A stretch of 39,027 nucleotides of DNA, from positions 1-39,027 of the forward strand of contig JAAELT010000032.1 of NCBI GenBank assembly GCA_024226315.1, read 5' to 3'. The DNA comes from a bacterium (lineage in GTDB: Bacteria > Acidobacteriota > Thermoanaerobaculia > Multivoradales > J023). Position numbers and translations under genes: made by a program. Below the pieces are notes generated by a model. It made no database searches. It was not told the origin of the DNA and saw only the letters and a list, made by a program, of their open reading frames with translations. Positions 13,083 through 20,150 of the stretch are shown here, one piece after another; the first letter of the stretch is position 1, and every line of letters begins with the position of its first letter.

Positions 13083-15881
13083 CTAAGCCAGCTTCTCGAT
13101 ACGCGCGGCCAGCTTCTTGAAGTCGGCCTGCCCGCTGACCGGGTCGAAAGCGCGGTGGCTGACCCCGTTGACCAACCATTTGTTGTCCTTGGGATCGGCG
13201 GAGTCGGCGACCGAGAGATTCCACGGACTGAACAGGTAGCCGTTAGGCACGGTGTTGCGGGCCGGCTTGACCACCGAGTCGAGGCCGATCGAGGCACGGG
13301 CCTCGTACTCGCCGCGACGGGTGATCACCCGCACCCATTCCCCGTCCTCGACGTCGAGGTTCTGAGCGTCGTCGGGATGCATCTCGACGTACATTTCCGG
13401 CACCAGGCGCTTGGTGGTGCCGGACCGGATGGTCTTGGAGGTGTGGAAATGCTCGTACACGACCCCCAGCCCCAGCCAGAAGGGATAGGCCCCTGCCGGC
13501 GTCTCGTCCCATCGCTTGCCGAGGTGCTCGGCATCGGGCAGCTCTGGCGTCAGCCCATTGTCACGCGCCTGGACCAGGACGTCCATGTGGTCGATGAGGT
13601 AGTAGCCCTCTTCGGTGCCGGCACGCGACATCTCGTTGATGATCTCCTCGCGGCCTTCGTAGTTCTGCTCACAGAGATGGATGTGGAGCTTGCCATCACC
13701 GGTGCGGAACATGCCGTAGGGACGATCGCTCCAACCCTCCTGGTCCATGTAGCGGCGAGTGGTGCCCCCCTGGCTGGCGATCTCGTAGGTCGGTGCCGGC
13801 CATTGGATTCCCCGGTGCTTGCGGATCTGGTCATAGAGGCCGATGCCATCCCGTTCCTCGACCTCCAGCATCCCGGAGAGGTCGGCATCCGAGCCCTTGG
13901 ACGCCTTGACGATGTCGCGGAAGACGTCTTCCGGATCGTAGAAGCCGTTCTCCTTGCGCTGGTAGGGAAAGATCGCGTCGCCGTCGAGACCGAGCTCGTT
14001 GGCGATCGCCCGCCCCTTGTCGATCACCATGTCGATGTCCGGCATCGTGCCCTCGATCGGGTTGGCGGTGCCGTCGGTGACGTAGACCCGCCGCTCGGAC
14101 TGGATGTAGGTGCCTCCGACCCACTCGCCCCAGGTCGCGGCGGGGAGGATCACGTCGGCGTAGAGATTGTTCGGGGCGTGGCGGTAGATCTCCTGGACGA
14201 CGTTGAAGGTCTTGGTGAGGGCAGGACGGACCAGTGTGTTGAGATCGGGCAGGTCGATGTGGGTGGCGTAGATCAGGAACATTGCCTTGACCTCGCCCTT
14301 CATCGCCCGCTCCATCATGCCGACCGCGTAGCCGGTGTTCTGGAGCCCCTCGACCTCGGCCAGGCGCGGCCGGGGGATGCGCCAGGAGTCGGCGATGTGG
14401 TTGCGCCAGGCGACGTTGCCGATACCCTGGTTGAACGGCAGGCGGCTGGTCAGGCCGCCGGTGAGCCGCTCGCCCATGGCGTTCGGCTGGCCGGTCATCG
14501 AGAACGGTCCGCACCCCGGACGCCCGATGTTGCCCGACAGCGCCATCAGGTTGATCAGGCTGACCGTGTTGTTCTGGCCGTGGAGATGCTGGTTGTAGCC
14601 GATGCCCCAGAAAGAGAGCACGCCGCCCTTGCCATTCTTCTTGCCCTTGATCGAGGCATCGGCCCACTTCGCAGCGACCTCGCGCAGGTAGGCGGGCTCG
14701 ATCATGGTGATGTACTCGACGGCCTCCGGGGAGTACCGGTCACGGCAGGCCTGGACGTACTCCTGCCAGCCGGTGGTGTGCTCCTTCAGGAAGTCCATGT
14801 CGCAGGCTTCCGGGTGCTCAGTGAGTAGCACGTGGGCGATCGCGTTGTGGATCGCGATGTCGCCGTTGATGGTCGAGAAATGGTACGAATCGTCAGCGCC
14901 GATACCTTCATAGCCCTGCACGGTGCCGGTCCGGCGGGGGTCGACCACCAGGGTCGGGATGCCGTGGCGCGCCTTGTGGTCGGCGATGCGCCAGAAGACG
15001 ATGGGGTGGGCGCCACGGGCGTTGTGCCCCCAGTGGGTCACCATGTCGGAGAGCTCGATGTCCTCGTATGCGGTCGGCGGGGTGTCGCTGCCGAGCGACT
15101 TGAAGTAGCCGGTTACCGCCGAGGTCATGCACATGCGGGCGTTGGCCTCGATGGTGTTCGAGCCGAGCACGCCTTTCATGAACAGGTTCTCGAGCCACTG
15201 CCCCTCGACCGGCAGCTGTCCCGAGCCGTACAGGCCGACCGAGTTGCCGCCATGTTCCTTGACGATGCCGGCGATCTGCTCGACGATGATGTGCTCCGCC
15301 TCTTCCCACGAGGCCTCGCGCCAGACATCCTCGTCGAAACGACCCTTGGTCTGGCTCTCGTGGCCGGCCATGATGTCGGTCATGTCCTTGCGCACCAGCG
15401 GCTTGGTGAGGCGGTCGACATAGATCGCCTCGGCCGACGTCAGGCCCTTGATGCATTGGAGCCCAACGTTGGTCGGATGGTCGGGATCGGGCTTCATGCC
15501 GACAATCCGGCCATTCTCGGTCTGGATCAAGGTGCCGCACCCCACCCCGCAGTAGGGACACTGGGCCAGGATGTCGTTCGGCACCTCTTTACTCGGCGGC
15601 GCGAGACCGTCGGGGGCGACCCGGGCGGTCTCGACCGGCTCCGGACCATCGCCGGGGGAACAGGCAGAACTGACTGCCAGCGCGCCCCCGGTGGCAGCGA
15701 GCCCCTTCAGAAACGAGCGGCGCCGAAATCCGGTCGCGGGCGGATCAGGTGGCATCTCGGCCCGCAGCTCCGTCTCTTTGGAGCCATACAGCGGGGCCTC
15801 GGGCGAGGTTCCCCCGGAGGGGGACAGATGCGAAGTTTCCCCGGAAGGGGACAAATGGGAGCCGGAGTCGATCTTCGGCAT
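13083..15881 (-). CDS. napA: Periplasmic nitrate reductase-family catalytic subunit (NapA-like molybdoenzyme)
   Basis: A 932-residue molybdopterin oxidoreductase; classical NapA has about 830. In order: Tat signal GFRRRSFLKGLAAT around residue 51, a 4Fe-4S site Cys108-x2-Cys111-x3-Cys115-x27-Cys143, a molybdenum-ligand cysteine at about 251 in NARMCMTSAV, TGQPNAMGERL, and the pterin-binding C-terminus with VYEHFHTSKT and DPVSGQADFKKLAARIEK, which fits the end of NapA closely. NapA reduces nitrate to nitrite in the periplasm. The ATG at 15881 has AGGAGG seven bases upstream; an earlier ATG at 15953 lacks such a site. Odd points: two tandem palindromic repeats extend the n-region before the Tat motif, and the segment that reads (A/T)E.HP in NapA, NasA and formate dehydrogenases is NARGAHP (287-293) here. 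Nitrate is therefore likely but not certain as the substrate. Confidence 0.82.
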   Translation of the reverse strand: MPKIDSGSHLSPSGETSHLSPSGGTSPEAPLYGSKETELRAEMPPDPPATGFRRRSFLKGLAATGGALAVSSACSPGDGPEPVETARVAPDGLAPPSKEVPNDILAQCPYCGVGCGTLIQTENGRIVGMKPDPDHPTNVGLQCIKGLTSAEAIYVDRLTKPLVRKDMTDIMAGHESQTKGRFDEDVWREASWEEAEHIIVEQIAGIVKEHGGNSVGLYGSGQLPVEGQWLENLFMKGVLGSNTIEANARMCMTSAVTGYFKSLGSDTPPTAYEDIELSDMVTHWGHNARGAHPIVFWRIADHKARHGIPTLVVDPRRTGTVQGYEGIGADDSYHFSTINGDIAIHNAIAHVLLTEHPEACDMDFLKEHTTGWQEYVQACRDRYSPEAVEYITMIEPAYLREVAAKWADASIKGKKNGKGGVLSFWGIGYNQHLHGQNNTVSLINLMALSGNIGRPGCGPFSMTGQPNAMGERLTGGLTSRLPFNQGIGNVAWRNHIADSWRIPRPRLAEVEGLQNTGYAVGMMERAMKGEVKAMFLIYATHIDLPDLNTLVRPALTKTFNVVQEIYRHAPNNLYADVILPAATWGEWVGGTYIQSERRVYVTDGTANPIEGTMPDIDMVIDKGRAIANELGLDGDAIFPYQRKENGFYDPEDVFRDIVKASKGSDADLSGMLEVEERDGIGLYDQIRKHRGIQWPAPTYEIASQGGTTRRYMDQEGWSDRPYGMFRTGDGKLHIHLCEQNYEGREEIINEMSRAGTEEGYYLIDHMDVLVQARDNGLTPELPDAEHLGKRWDETPAGAYPFWLGLGVVYEHFHTSKTIRSGTTKRLVPEMYVEMHPDDAQNLDVEDGEWVRVITRRGEYEARASIGLDSVVKPARNTVPNGYLFSPWNLSVADSADPKDNKWLVNGVSHRAFDPVSGQADFKKLAARIEKLA
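15808..15860 (-). repeat. Tandem palindromic coding repeats in the napA Tat n-region
   Basis: Two units with a 27-base period begin at 15808 and 15835. The first has five C, GGA, five G; the second TCCCC-GGA-AGGGGA. Each is followed by an ACARATG-like extension. They encode SHLSPSGET and SHLSPSGGT, nine residues each, in frame, ahead of the twin arginines. Confidence 0.8.
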
Positions 15882-16035
15882 TCGGTGCCTCCTGGTAGAC
15901 GAGCGAGGTCCTCGTTCTGATGCCTCGTGGGTCCGGGATTCCTGGCGCGACATGGATCTGAAGACACTCTACCAGGACCGGCGTCGAAGCTACACTCATC
16001 GGGGCGGGCCTGGACACCTCCCTTCCCCGGTTCCA

Positions 16036-16049
16036 GGGTGGGCCCACCC
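16036..16049. promoter_or_regulatory. 14-bp perfect palindrome between napA and the SGNH gene
   Basis: GGGTGGGCCCACCC is fully self-complementary and lies in the 295-base divergent intergenic region, about 155 bases upstream of napA. It could be an operator for either gene, but the region is very GC-rich, so chance is possible. No FNR-type TTGAT-N4-ATCAA site was seen in this interval. Confidence 0.25.
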
Positions 16050-16152
16050 CACCCACCAGGGCAGCGCCCCTTCGAGGCGTGGGCCCGGGCGGCAACCGCG
16101 TCGCCGCCGCCCGAGGGGCCGGTGCTCAATGGAGCGAGCCTGTGCTCACCGT

Positions 16153-16174
16153 CTCGGGCATAATACGGCCCGAG
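16153..16174 (+). promoter_or_regulatory. Inverted repeat spanning a possible -10 element of the SGNH gene
   Basis: CTCGGGC and GCCCGAG flank an eight-base AT-rich centre, ATAATACG; CATAAT at 16159-16164 fits a -10 hexamer in five of six positions. The ATG of the SGNH gene is at 16177, so a transcript would be nearly leaderless. No convincing -35 is seen. The symmetry over the -10 suggests a repressor site. Confidence 0.3.
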
Positions 16175-16176
16175 GC

Positions 16177-17544
16177 ATGAGACAGTCCGGGAATGCTCGA
16201 CTTTCTGTGAGCAGGCGGGTCCGCTGGCGATCGTGGACGAGGCGAGCGTTCGCCTCGGGGACGGTCGTGGCCGTCGCCCTGGTGCTCGCCGAGCTGGTCT
16301 CGCTCGCTCTGTTCAAGCCGCTGACCGGCGTCGCCTTCGATTACGACACCCTCGCCGAGCGCCGGCAGCAGCGCCTGGCGGCCCTGCGCCAGCGCATCCA
16401 CGGCACCAGCGCGCAGCAGGGCCTCTACAGCTTCCACCCCTATCTCGGCTACACCGGCCGCCCGGGCGCGCATCCCCGCGGCGAGCGAATGCCGCCGTTC
16501 AACGACTGGGGCATGCTGTCGATCGCCGGCCACCCCTACCCCTACCAAAGGCAAGAGAACGACTTCGTCGTCGGCGTGCTCGGCGGCAGCGTGGCGGAGA
16601 TCTTCGCCAACAACGCGTCGGGCTTCCTGGAGCGTCACCTCCGCGACGTCGATCCGAGCTTCGGGGACAGGAACCTGGTGCTGGTCTCCCTCGCGGTATC
16701 TGGCTACAAAGCGCCGCAGCAGCTCTTCGCACTGGAATACGCTCTGCTCGCCGGCTTCGAACTCGACCTGGTGCTCAACCTCGACGGCTTCAACGATCTC
16801 GTCCTGACGGTCGAGAATCTGGAGCGCGGCATCCATCCGCTCTACCCCAACGGCTATCACTTCGGCTTCATGTCGAAGTCGATCGAGACCAACCTCGACG
16901 CGCGCACCGTCGAGCTGCTGGCCGAGATCCACGGCTCGCAGAAGCGGGCATTGCGGCTCCTGACCCTGCTCGAGAAGGCGCCGTTCAGGTACAGCGCCTG
17001 CCTCAACCTGTTCGGTGAGCGCTGGGCGGAGCAACAATCCGTGCGCTCCACGGCGCTCTTCTACCAGCTGGTGCAGGAGTCCCAGCGGACGATGGCGCAG
17101 GAATTCAAAGGCCCCGGGGTCGACGCCTCGGCGCTCGACGCGGACCGCCTGGCCGTGGATCTGTGGCGACGCACCTCCGAGCTGATCCACGCCGTGTGCC
17201 GGCGCTCCGGGATCCCCTACGTCCACGCCCTCCAGCCGAACCAGTACCTCGAAGGCAGCAAGCCGCTGTCGTCGCGCGAGCGCGAGATCGCCATCAACCC
17301 AGAGAATCCCTGGGGGCGGACGGCGCGACGCGCGTATCCGCTGCTGGTCGAGGCCGGCGGCGACCTGCGTCGCGGCGGCGTGCCGTTGTACGACATGACG
17401 AGGGTCTTCACGGACGTCGAAGAGGACGTGTACGTCGACGATTGCTGCCACTTCGGGGCACTGGGCAACGATCTGCTGGCGCAGGGGATCGCCGAGGCCG
17501 TCGCGCGGGAATTGTCGGCGACACGAGGCGACGGAGGTAGCTGA
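16177..17544 (+). CDS. Membrane-anchored SGNH/GDSL-like hydrolase family protein
   Basis: A 455-residue protein with one N-terminal helix (FASGTVVAVALVLAELVSLALF) and a large periplasmic domain. SGNH blocks can be read: VVGVLGGSVAE near residue 128 (block I serine), NLDGFNDLVL near 205 (block III, G.ND) and DDCCHFGALGNDLLA near 425 (block V, D..H). Such proteins are esterases or O-acyl transferases acting on polysaccharides, peptidoglycan or lipids; the substrate cannot be told. The ATG at 16177 directly precedes basic residues and the membrane helix; longer in-frame starts would lie inside the non-coding intergenic part. It stands alone, divergent from napA and convergent with the next small gene. 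Confidence 0.65.
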   Translation: MRQSGNARLSVSRRVRWRSWTRRAFASGTVVAVALVLAELVSLALFKPLTGVAFDYDTLAERRQQRLAALRQRIHGTSAQQGLYSFHPYLGYTGRPGAHPRGERMPPFNDWGMLSIAGHPYPYQRQENDFVVGVLGGSVAEIFANNASGFLERHLRDVDPSFGDRNLVLVSLAVSGYKAPQQLFALEYALLAGFELDLVLNLDGFNDLVLTVENLERGIHPLYPNGYHFGFMSKSIETNLDARTVELLAEIHGSQKRALRLLTLLEKAPFRYSACLNLFGERWAEQQSVRSTALFYQLVQESQRTMAQEFKGPGVDASALDADRLAVDLWRRTSELIHAVCRRSGIPYVHALQPNQYLEGSKPLSSREREIAINPENPWGRTARRAYPLLVEAGGDLRRGGVPLYDMTRVFTDVEEDVYVDDCCHFGALGNDLLAQGIAEAVARELSATRGDGGS

Positions 17545-17589
17545 CACCGAGGCGGGTCGGCCCTGGCGATCCCATGAAGCTCGGCTTCC

Positions 17590-18063
17590 TCACTCGGTTC
17601 GATGAAGGCCCTCGGGCGATCCTGAAGGATGAGGTTCATCCCGAGGCGCCGGGAGACCGTCGGCAGGAGTTTCGGTTCGGAGGTTTTTCGATCGTCGTGC
17701 CGGCCGCAGCACGGTGATCTTGTCGATCCGCCTCGGCTCGTAGCGCATCCGGACCCAGAGCCTCTGGCCCTCGGCCAGATCCTCGAAGGCGAGCTTCCTG
17801 CGGCCGTCGAAATCACGGCGCCACTTGGCGCGCAGCGGGATGCTGTCCCGCCACTGGAACTGGTAGGTGAGCCCTTCACGAGGGACCCGGATCACCACGG
17901 TGCCCGGATCCTGGATCGCGACGACGGTGGCGTCGACGACCAGCTGGAGCGGCGGCATGGCACCGACGTTGGTGCCCAGCAGGCGGGTCTCCGAGATGTC
18001 TTCCGCGGCCGCGGTCTGCGAAACGAGGATCAGGGCCAGGATCTGGAATCGGATCTTGTTCAT
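17590..18063 (-). CDS. Small secreted protein of unknown function
   Basis: A 157-residue protein with a clear Sec signal peptide (MNKIRFQILALILVSQTAAA). The mature part is beta-rich with many arginines and alternating hydrophobics (VVDATVVAIQDPGTVVIRVP, then YQFQWRDS), suggestive of a small barrel, but I recognise no family. The ATG at 18063 has GGGAGG eight bases upstream. The last 30 residues (RSKNLRTETPADGLPAPRDE) look disordered. It is divergent from the next secreted protein, and its promoter region contains two inverted repeats. Confidence 0.65.
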   Translation of the reverse strand: MNKIRFQILALILVSQTAAAEDISETRLLGTNVGAMPPLQLVVDATVVAIQDPGTVVIRVPREGLTYQFQWRDSIPLRAKWRRDFDGRRKLAFEDLAEGQRLWVRMRYEPRRIDKITVLRPARRSKNLRTETPADGLPAPRDEPHPSGSPEGLHRTE

Positions 18064-18115
18064 CGAGGTACCTCCCCGGTATCGATTGCGGGCCTTTTCC
18101 CTTCGCCGCCCTGGT

Positions 18116-18151
18116 CGTGCCACGTTATGGCACGTAACGCTACATAATGTA
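18116..18151. promoter_or_regulatory. Pair of inverted repeats in a divergent promoter region
   Basis: CGTGCCA-CGTTA-TGGCACG (18116-18134) is a perfect seven-base inverted repeat, and TACATAATGTA (18141-18151) is an 11-base palindrome about its centre. They lie in an AT-richer patch between the two divergent secreted-protein genes and are reasonable operator or promoter candidates; the regulator is unknown. Confidence 0.4.
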
Positions 18152-18282
18152 ACACATCTCGGGAAGCACCGCAAGTGCTCTCCGCCGGCTCGCCCGTCGA
18201 CTCCGAGAGAACCGCCTCCGATCTCGTGAGCTGTAACAAACCGGGGCCGAGGCGCGTCTCTTCTCCTGAAAGGAGCCGATCC

Positions 18283-18969
18283 ATGAGACGTATCCTCACT
18301 CTCGGTCTGCTGTGCGCCGCCCTGCCCGGGCTCGTATCAGCCTCGGACCAGGCACCGGACCTGGCGCGCTTCCACGACGAGATCCAGGTCTTCGGCGAGA
18401 TGCCTCTCATCCAGCCCGTCGACTACGGCCAGGGCGTCCACATCGCCTTCGGCATCGGCGAGCTCGAGATCGAGGCCACCGACGCGGCCGAGATCCAGAC
18501 CGACGTCCGGGTCGACTGCAAGCAGCTCGACCCCGAGCGTTGCCAGCGGTACGCCCAACGCCTGCGGCTCGAGCCGCGGACGAAGGACGGCGTGGTGCAA
18601 GTGCGGCTGGTGGGGTTGCGGCGCAGCCAGCGACGCAAGTTGGGCATCGAAGGGCGGATCACCGTCCCCCGCTGGGCGCCTCTACGGGTCGACCTCGGCA
18701 TCGGCGACGTCGAGATCCACGCCGGGGACGAGGATCTGGCGGTGCGCATGAAGATCGGCGACCTCACCGTCCACGCGCCCCGGGAGGCCGTGGCCTCGGT
18801 CGCCGTGGCTACCCGGATCGGGGACGCTTCGGTCCACGGGGGTGGCGTCGATGCCGACGAGCGGCGTCCGATGCTGATCGGCGCGCGGTCGCGATGGGAC
18901 GGTGGCGAGGGAGACGCTGTCATCGACGTCGGCCTGAAGATCGGCGACGCTCAGGTCGTCCTGGAGTAG
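18283..18969 (+). CDS. Secreted beta-strand-rich protein (DUF4097-like putative adhesin)
   Basis: A 228-residue protein with a Sec signal (MRRILTLGLLCAALPGLVSA). The body repeats a strand pattern around 'GIGELEIEA', 'GIGDVEIHAGDEDL', 'KIGDLTVHAPREA', 'RIGDASVHGG' and 'LKIGDAQVVLE', spaced about 20-30 residues, as expected for a right-handed beta-helix or the DUF4097/DUF2807 putative adhesin class. The ATG at 18283 follows AGGAG. It ends four bases before the convergent small gene. Function unknown; periplasmic or outer-surface location is inferred from the signal peptide. Confidence 0.65.
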   Translation: MRRILTLGLLCAALPGLVSASDQAPDLARFHDEIQVFGEMPLIQPVDYGQGVHIAFGIGELEIEATDAAEIQTDVRVDCKQLDPERCQRYAQRLRLEPRTKDGVVQVRLVGLRRSQRRKLGIEGRITVPRWAPLRVDLGIGDVEIHAGDEDLAVRMKIGDLTVHAPREAVASVAVATRIGDASVHGGGVDADERRPMLIGARSRWDGGEGDAVIDVGLKIGDAQVVLE

Positions 18970-18973
18970 CGCC

Positions 18974-19264
18974 TCATTCCTCCGCGTCGGCTCCGAACTC
19001 ATCCGAGACCCCAGTGGTATCTCGACTGGCCCCGAGCGTTGCCACCGCAGCTCTCCAGACTTCGGCGTCGCCCAGCCGTACCGCGCGTTCTGCACCGACA
19101 TTCTCCAACAGCAGTCCGAGCATCCTGACCCGCTCCTCATCGGTCCAGAACAGCCGGCCTTCGATCAGCTCCATCTTCTCGGGCGTCAGATCGTATCGCT
19201 GCCGCACCTCCTCACGGGTCCAGGTCCTACCCGCCGACCGAATGTCCCAATCTGAGTCTTTCAT
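18974..19264 (-). CDS. Conserved small protein of unknown function
   Basis: A 96-residue soluble protein. The core RRYDLTPEKMELIEG-like segment (here YDLTPEKMELIEGRLFWTDE, then RVRMLGLLLENVG) matches a family of small proteins I remember from cyanobacteria and other phyla, often annotated only as hypothetical; this memory is not a database result. A second conserved part, RLGDAEVWRAAV, follows. The tail is acidic. It starts at ATG 19264, upstream and divergent from the toxin-antitoxin pair, and is convergent with the secreted beta-rich protein. Confidence 0.65.
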   Translation of the reverse strand: MKDSDWDIRSAGRTWTREEVRQRYDLTPEKMELIEGRLFWTDEERVRMLGLLLENVGAERAVRLGDAEVWRAAVATLGASRDTTGVSDEFGADAEE

Positions 19265-19330
19265 GGCGTCAAGCCTACTCGCATCAGTTGGCGAGGCGAA
19301 GGATCATCCCCTGCCACTCGTCAGAAAGCG

Positions 19331-19371
19331 TTGACGTTGAAAGCAGACCATGTCACGATGTGGACACATGG
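19331..19371 (+). promoter_or_regulatory. Possible promoter and operator of the toxin-antitoxin pair
   Basis: TTGACG (19331-19336) is a good -35; CACGAT 17 bases later is a weak -10. The inverted repeat CCATGT-N12-ACATGG (19348-19371) covers the -10 region, the usual place for autorepression by a Phd-type antitoxin. The antitoxin start is at 19402. Confidence 0.35.
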
Positions 19372-19401
19372 TGGCCACAACCACCAGCACGGGAGAAAAC
19401 A

Positions 19402-19668
19402 GTGACCAAGGTCGGCATCAGAGAGCTCAAGAATCGCGCCTCGAAGATCGTGCGGGAAGTCCGCGAGGAGCAGGCGGAGTATGTGATTACCCATCAGGGG
19501 CAGCCTGTCGCCGTCTTGCATCCATACACCGAAGAAGATGCCGAGAAGGAACGCCAGCTCGAACGCAAGGCGGCACTCGCGGCCATGAAGCAGACGGCCC
19601 GCGAGGTCGCTCGAGCATGGACTTCACCGAAGACCGGGGTTCAGATCCTCGAAGAGCAGCGACGCTGA
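19402..19668 (+). CDS. Phd/YefM-family antitoxin
   Basis: An 88-residue antitoxin. The N-terminal VGIRELKNRASKIVREVREE and EYVITHQGQPVAVLHP are the standard Phd/YefM DNA-binding fold; the C-terminal half (KERQLERKAALAAMKQTARE) is the helical, toxin-wrapping part. The start is the GTG at 19402 behind GGGAG; upstream in-frame codons do not match the family. It precedes the PIN toxin by three bases, and probably represses its own promoter. Confidence 0.85.
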   Translation: MTKVGIRELKNRASKIVREVREEQAEYVITHQGQPVAVLHPYTEEDAEKERQLERKAALAAMKQTAREVARAWTSPKTGVQILEEQRR

Positions 19669-19671
19669 TCG

Positions 19672-20097
19672 ATGGCGGTTGTCGATGCCAGCGTCTACGT
19701 CGCCCTGGTGCACGCAGGCGAGCCGGGACATACGGACAGTTGGGATTGGCTGGAAGCCGCGCAAGTACGCGGCGAGCCGCTCCGGGCTCCGAACATCCTG
19801 GCTGCCGAAGTCGCGTCCGCGGTCAGCCGCGGTAACAACAACCCCGAGCTGGCCCATCAGATCGTGATGCAGCTCTTGACGTTCAACATCGTCGAGCTGC
19901 TCCCGGTCACTGCGCGCCTTGCTGGTCGAGCCGCGACGATCGCGGCGGATCACCAGATTCCCGGGTGCGATTCAGTATATGTAGCTTTGGCGGATGAGAC
20001 GGACGACGTCCTGGTCACTTTGGACCGACAGCAACTGGAGCGTGGGGCGGCGCTGGTTACCACGCGGTCGCCGGCTGAGACACAGGAACCGCACTGA
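19672..20097 (+). CDS. vapC: PIN-domain toxin (VapC family)
   Basis: A 141-residue PIN-domain ribonuclease. The acidic active site can be followed: Asp5 in VVDASVYVAL, Glu in LAAEVASAVSR near residue 46, Asp in PGCDSVYVALA near 99 and Asp in LVTLDRQQLE near 117. VapC toxins cut tRNA or rRNA when freed from the antitoxin. The pairing with a Phd-type rather than an AbrB-type antitoxin is common. The gene follows the antitoxin directly, and a strong hairpin lies three bases behind its stop. Confidence 0.88.
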   Translation: MAVVDASVYVALVHAGEPGHTDSWDWLEAAQVRGEPLRAPNILAAEVASAVSRGNNNPELAHQIVMQLLTFNIVELLPVTARLAGRAATIAADHQIPGCDSVYVALADETDDVLVTLDRQQLERGAALVTTRSPAETQEPH

Positions 20098-20099
20098 AT

Positions 20100-20133
20100 C
20101 CGGTAGCTGCGGATCGTCAAACGCAGGTACCGG
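20100..20133. terminator. Bidirectional hairpin terminator between convergent genes
   Basis: CCGGTAGCTGCG and CGCAGGTACCGG pair over 12 positions with a single central G-G mismatch around a ten-base loop. It sits between the stops of the PIN toxin (20097, plus) and the beta-lactamase-fold gene (20151, minus), the right place for a shared terminator. There is no long T tract. Confidence 0.55.
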
Positions 20134-20150
20134 GCTAGCGCTTCTTCACA

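Noticed and set aside
8809..15860. CRISPR array as explanation for the repeated palindromes
   Set aside because: The copies are kilobases apart or directly adjacent without unique spacers, lie within coding frames, and there are no cas genes.
15882..15953. Longer N-terminus for napA starting at the ATG at 15953
   Set aside because: The ATG at 15881 has a perfect AGGAGG at good distance; the upstream one has none, and the added 24 residues look non-coding.
17545..17589. Terminator between the SGNH gene and the convergent small gene
   Set aside because: Only a five-base CCGAG/CTCGG pairing with a large loop was found.
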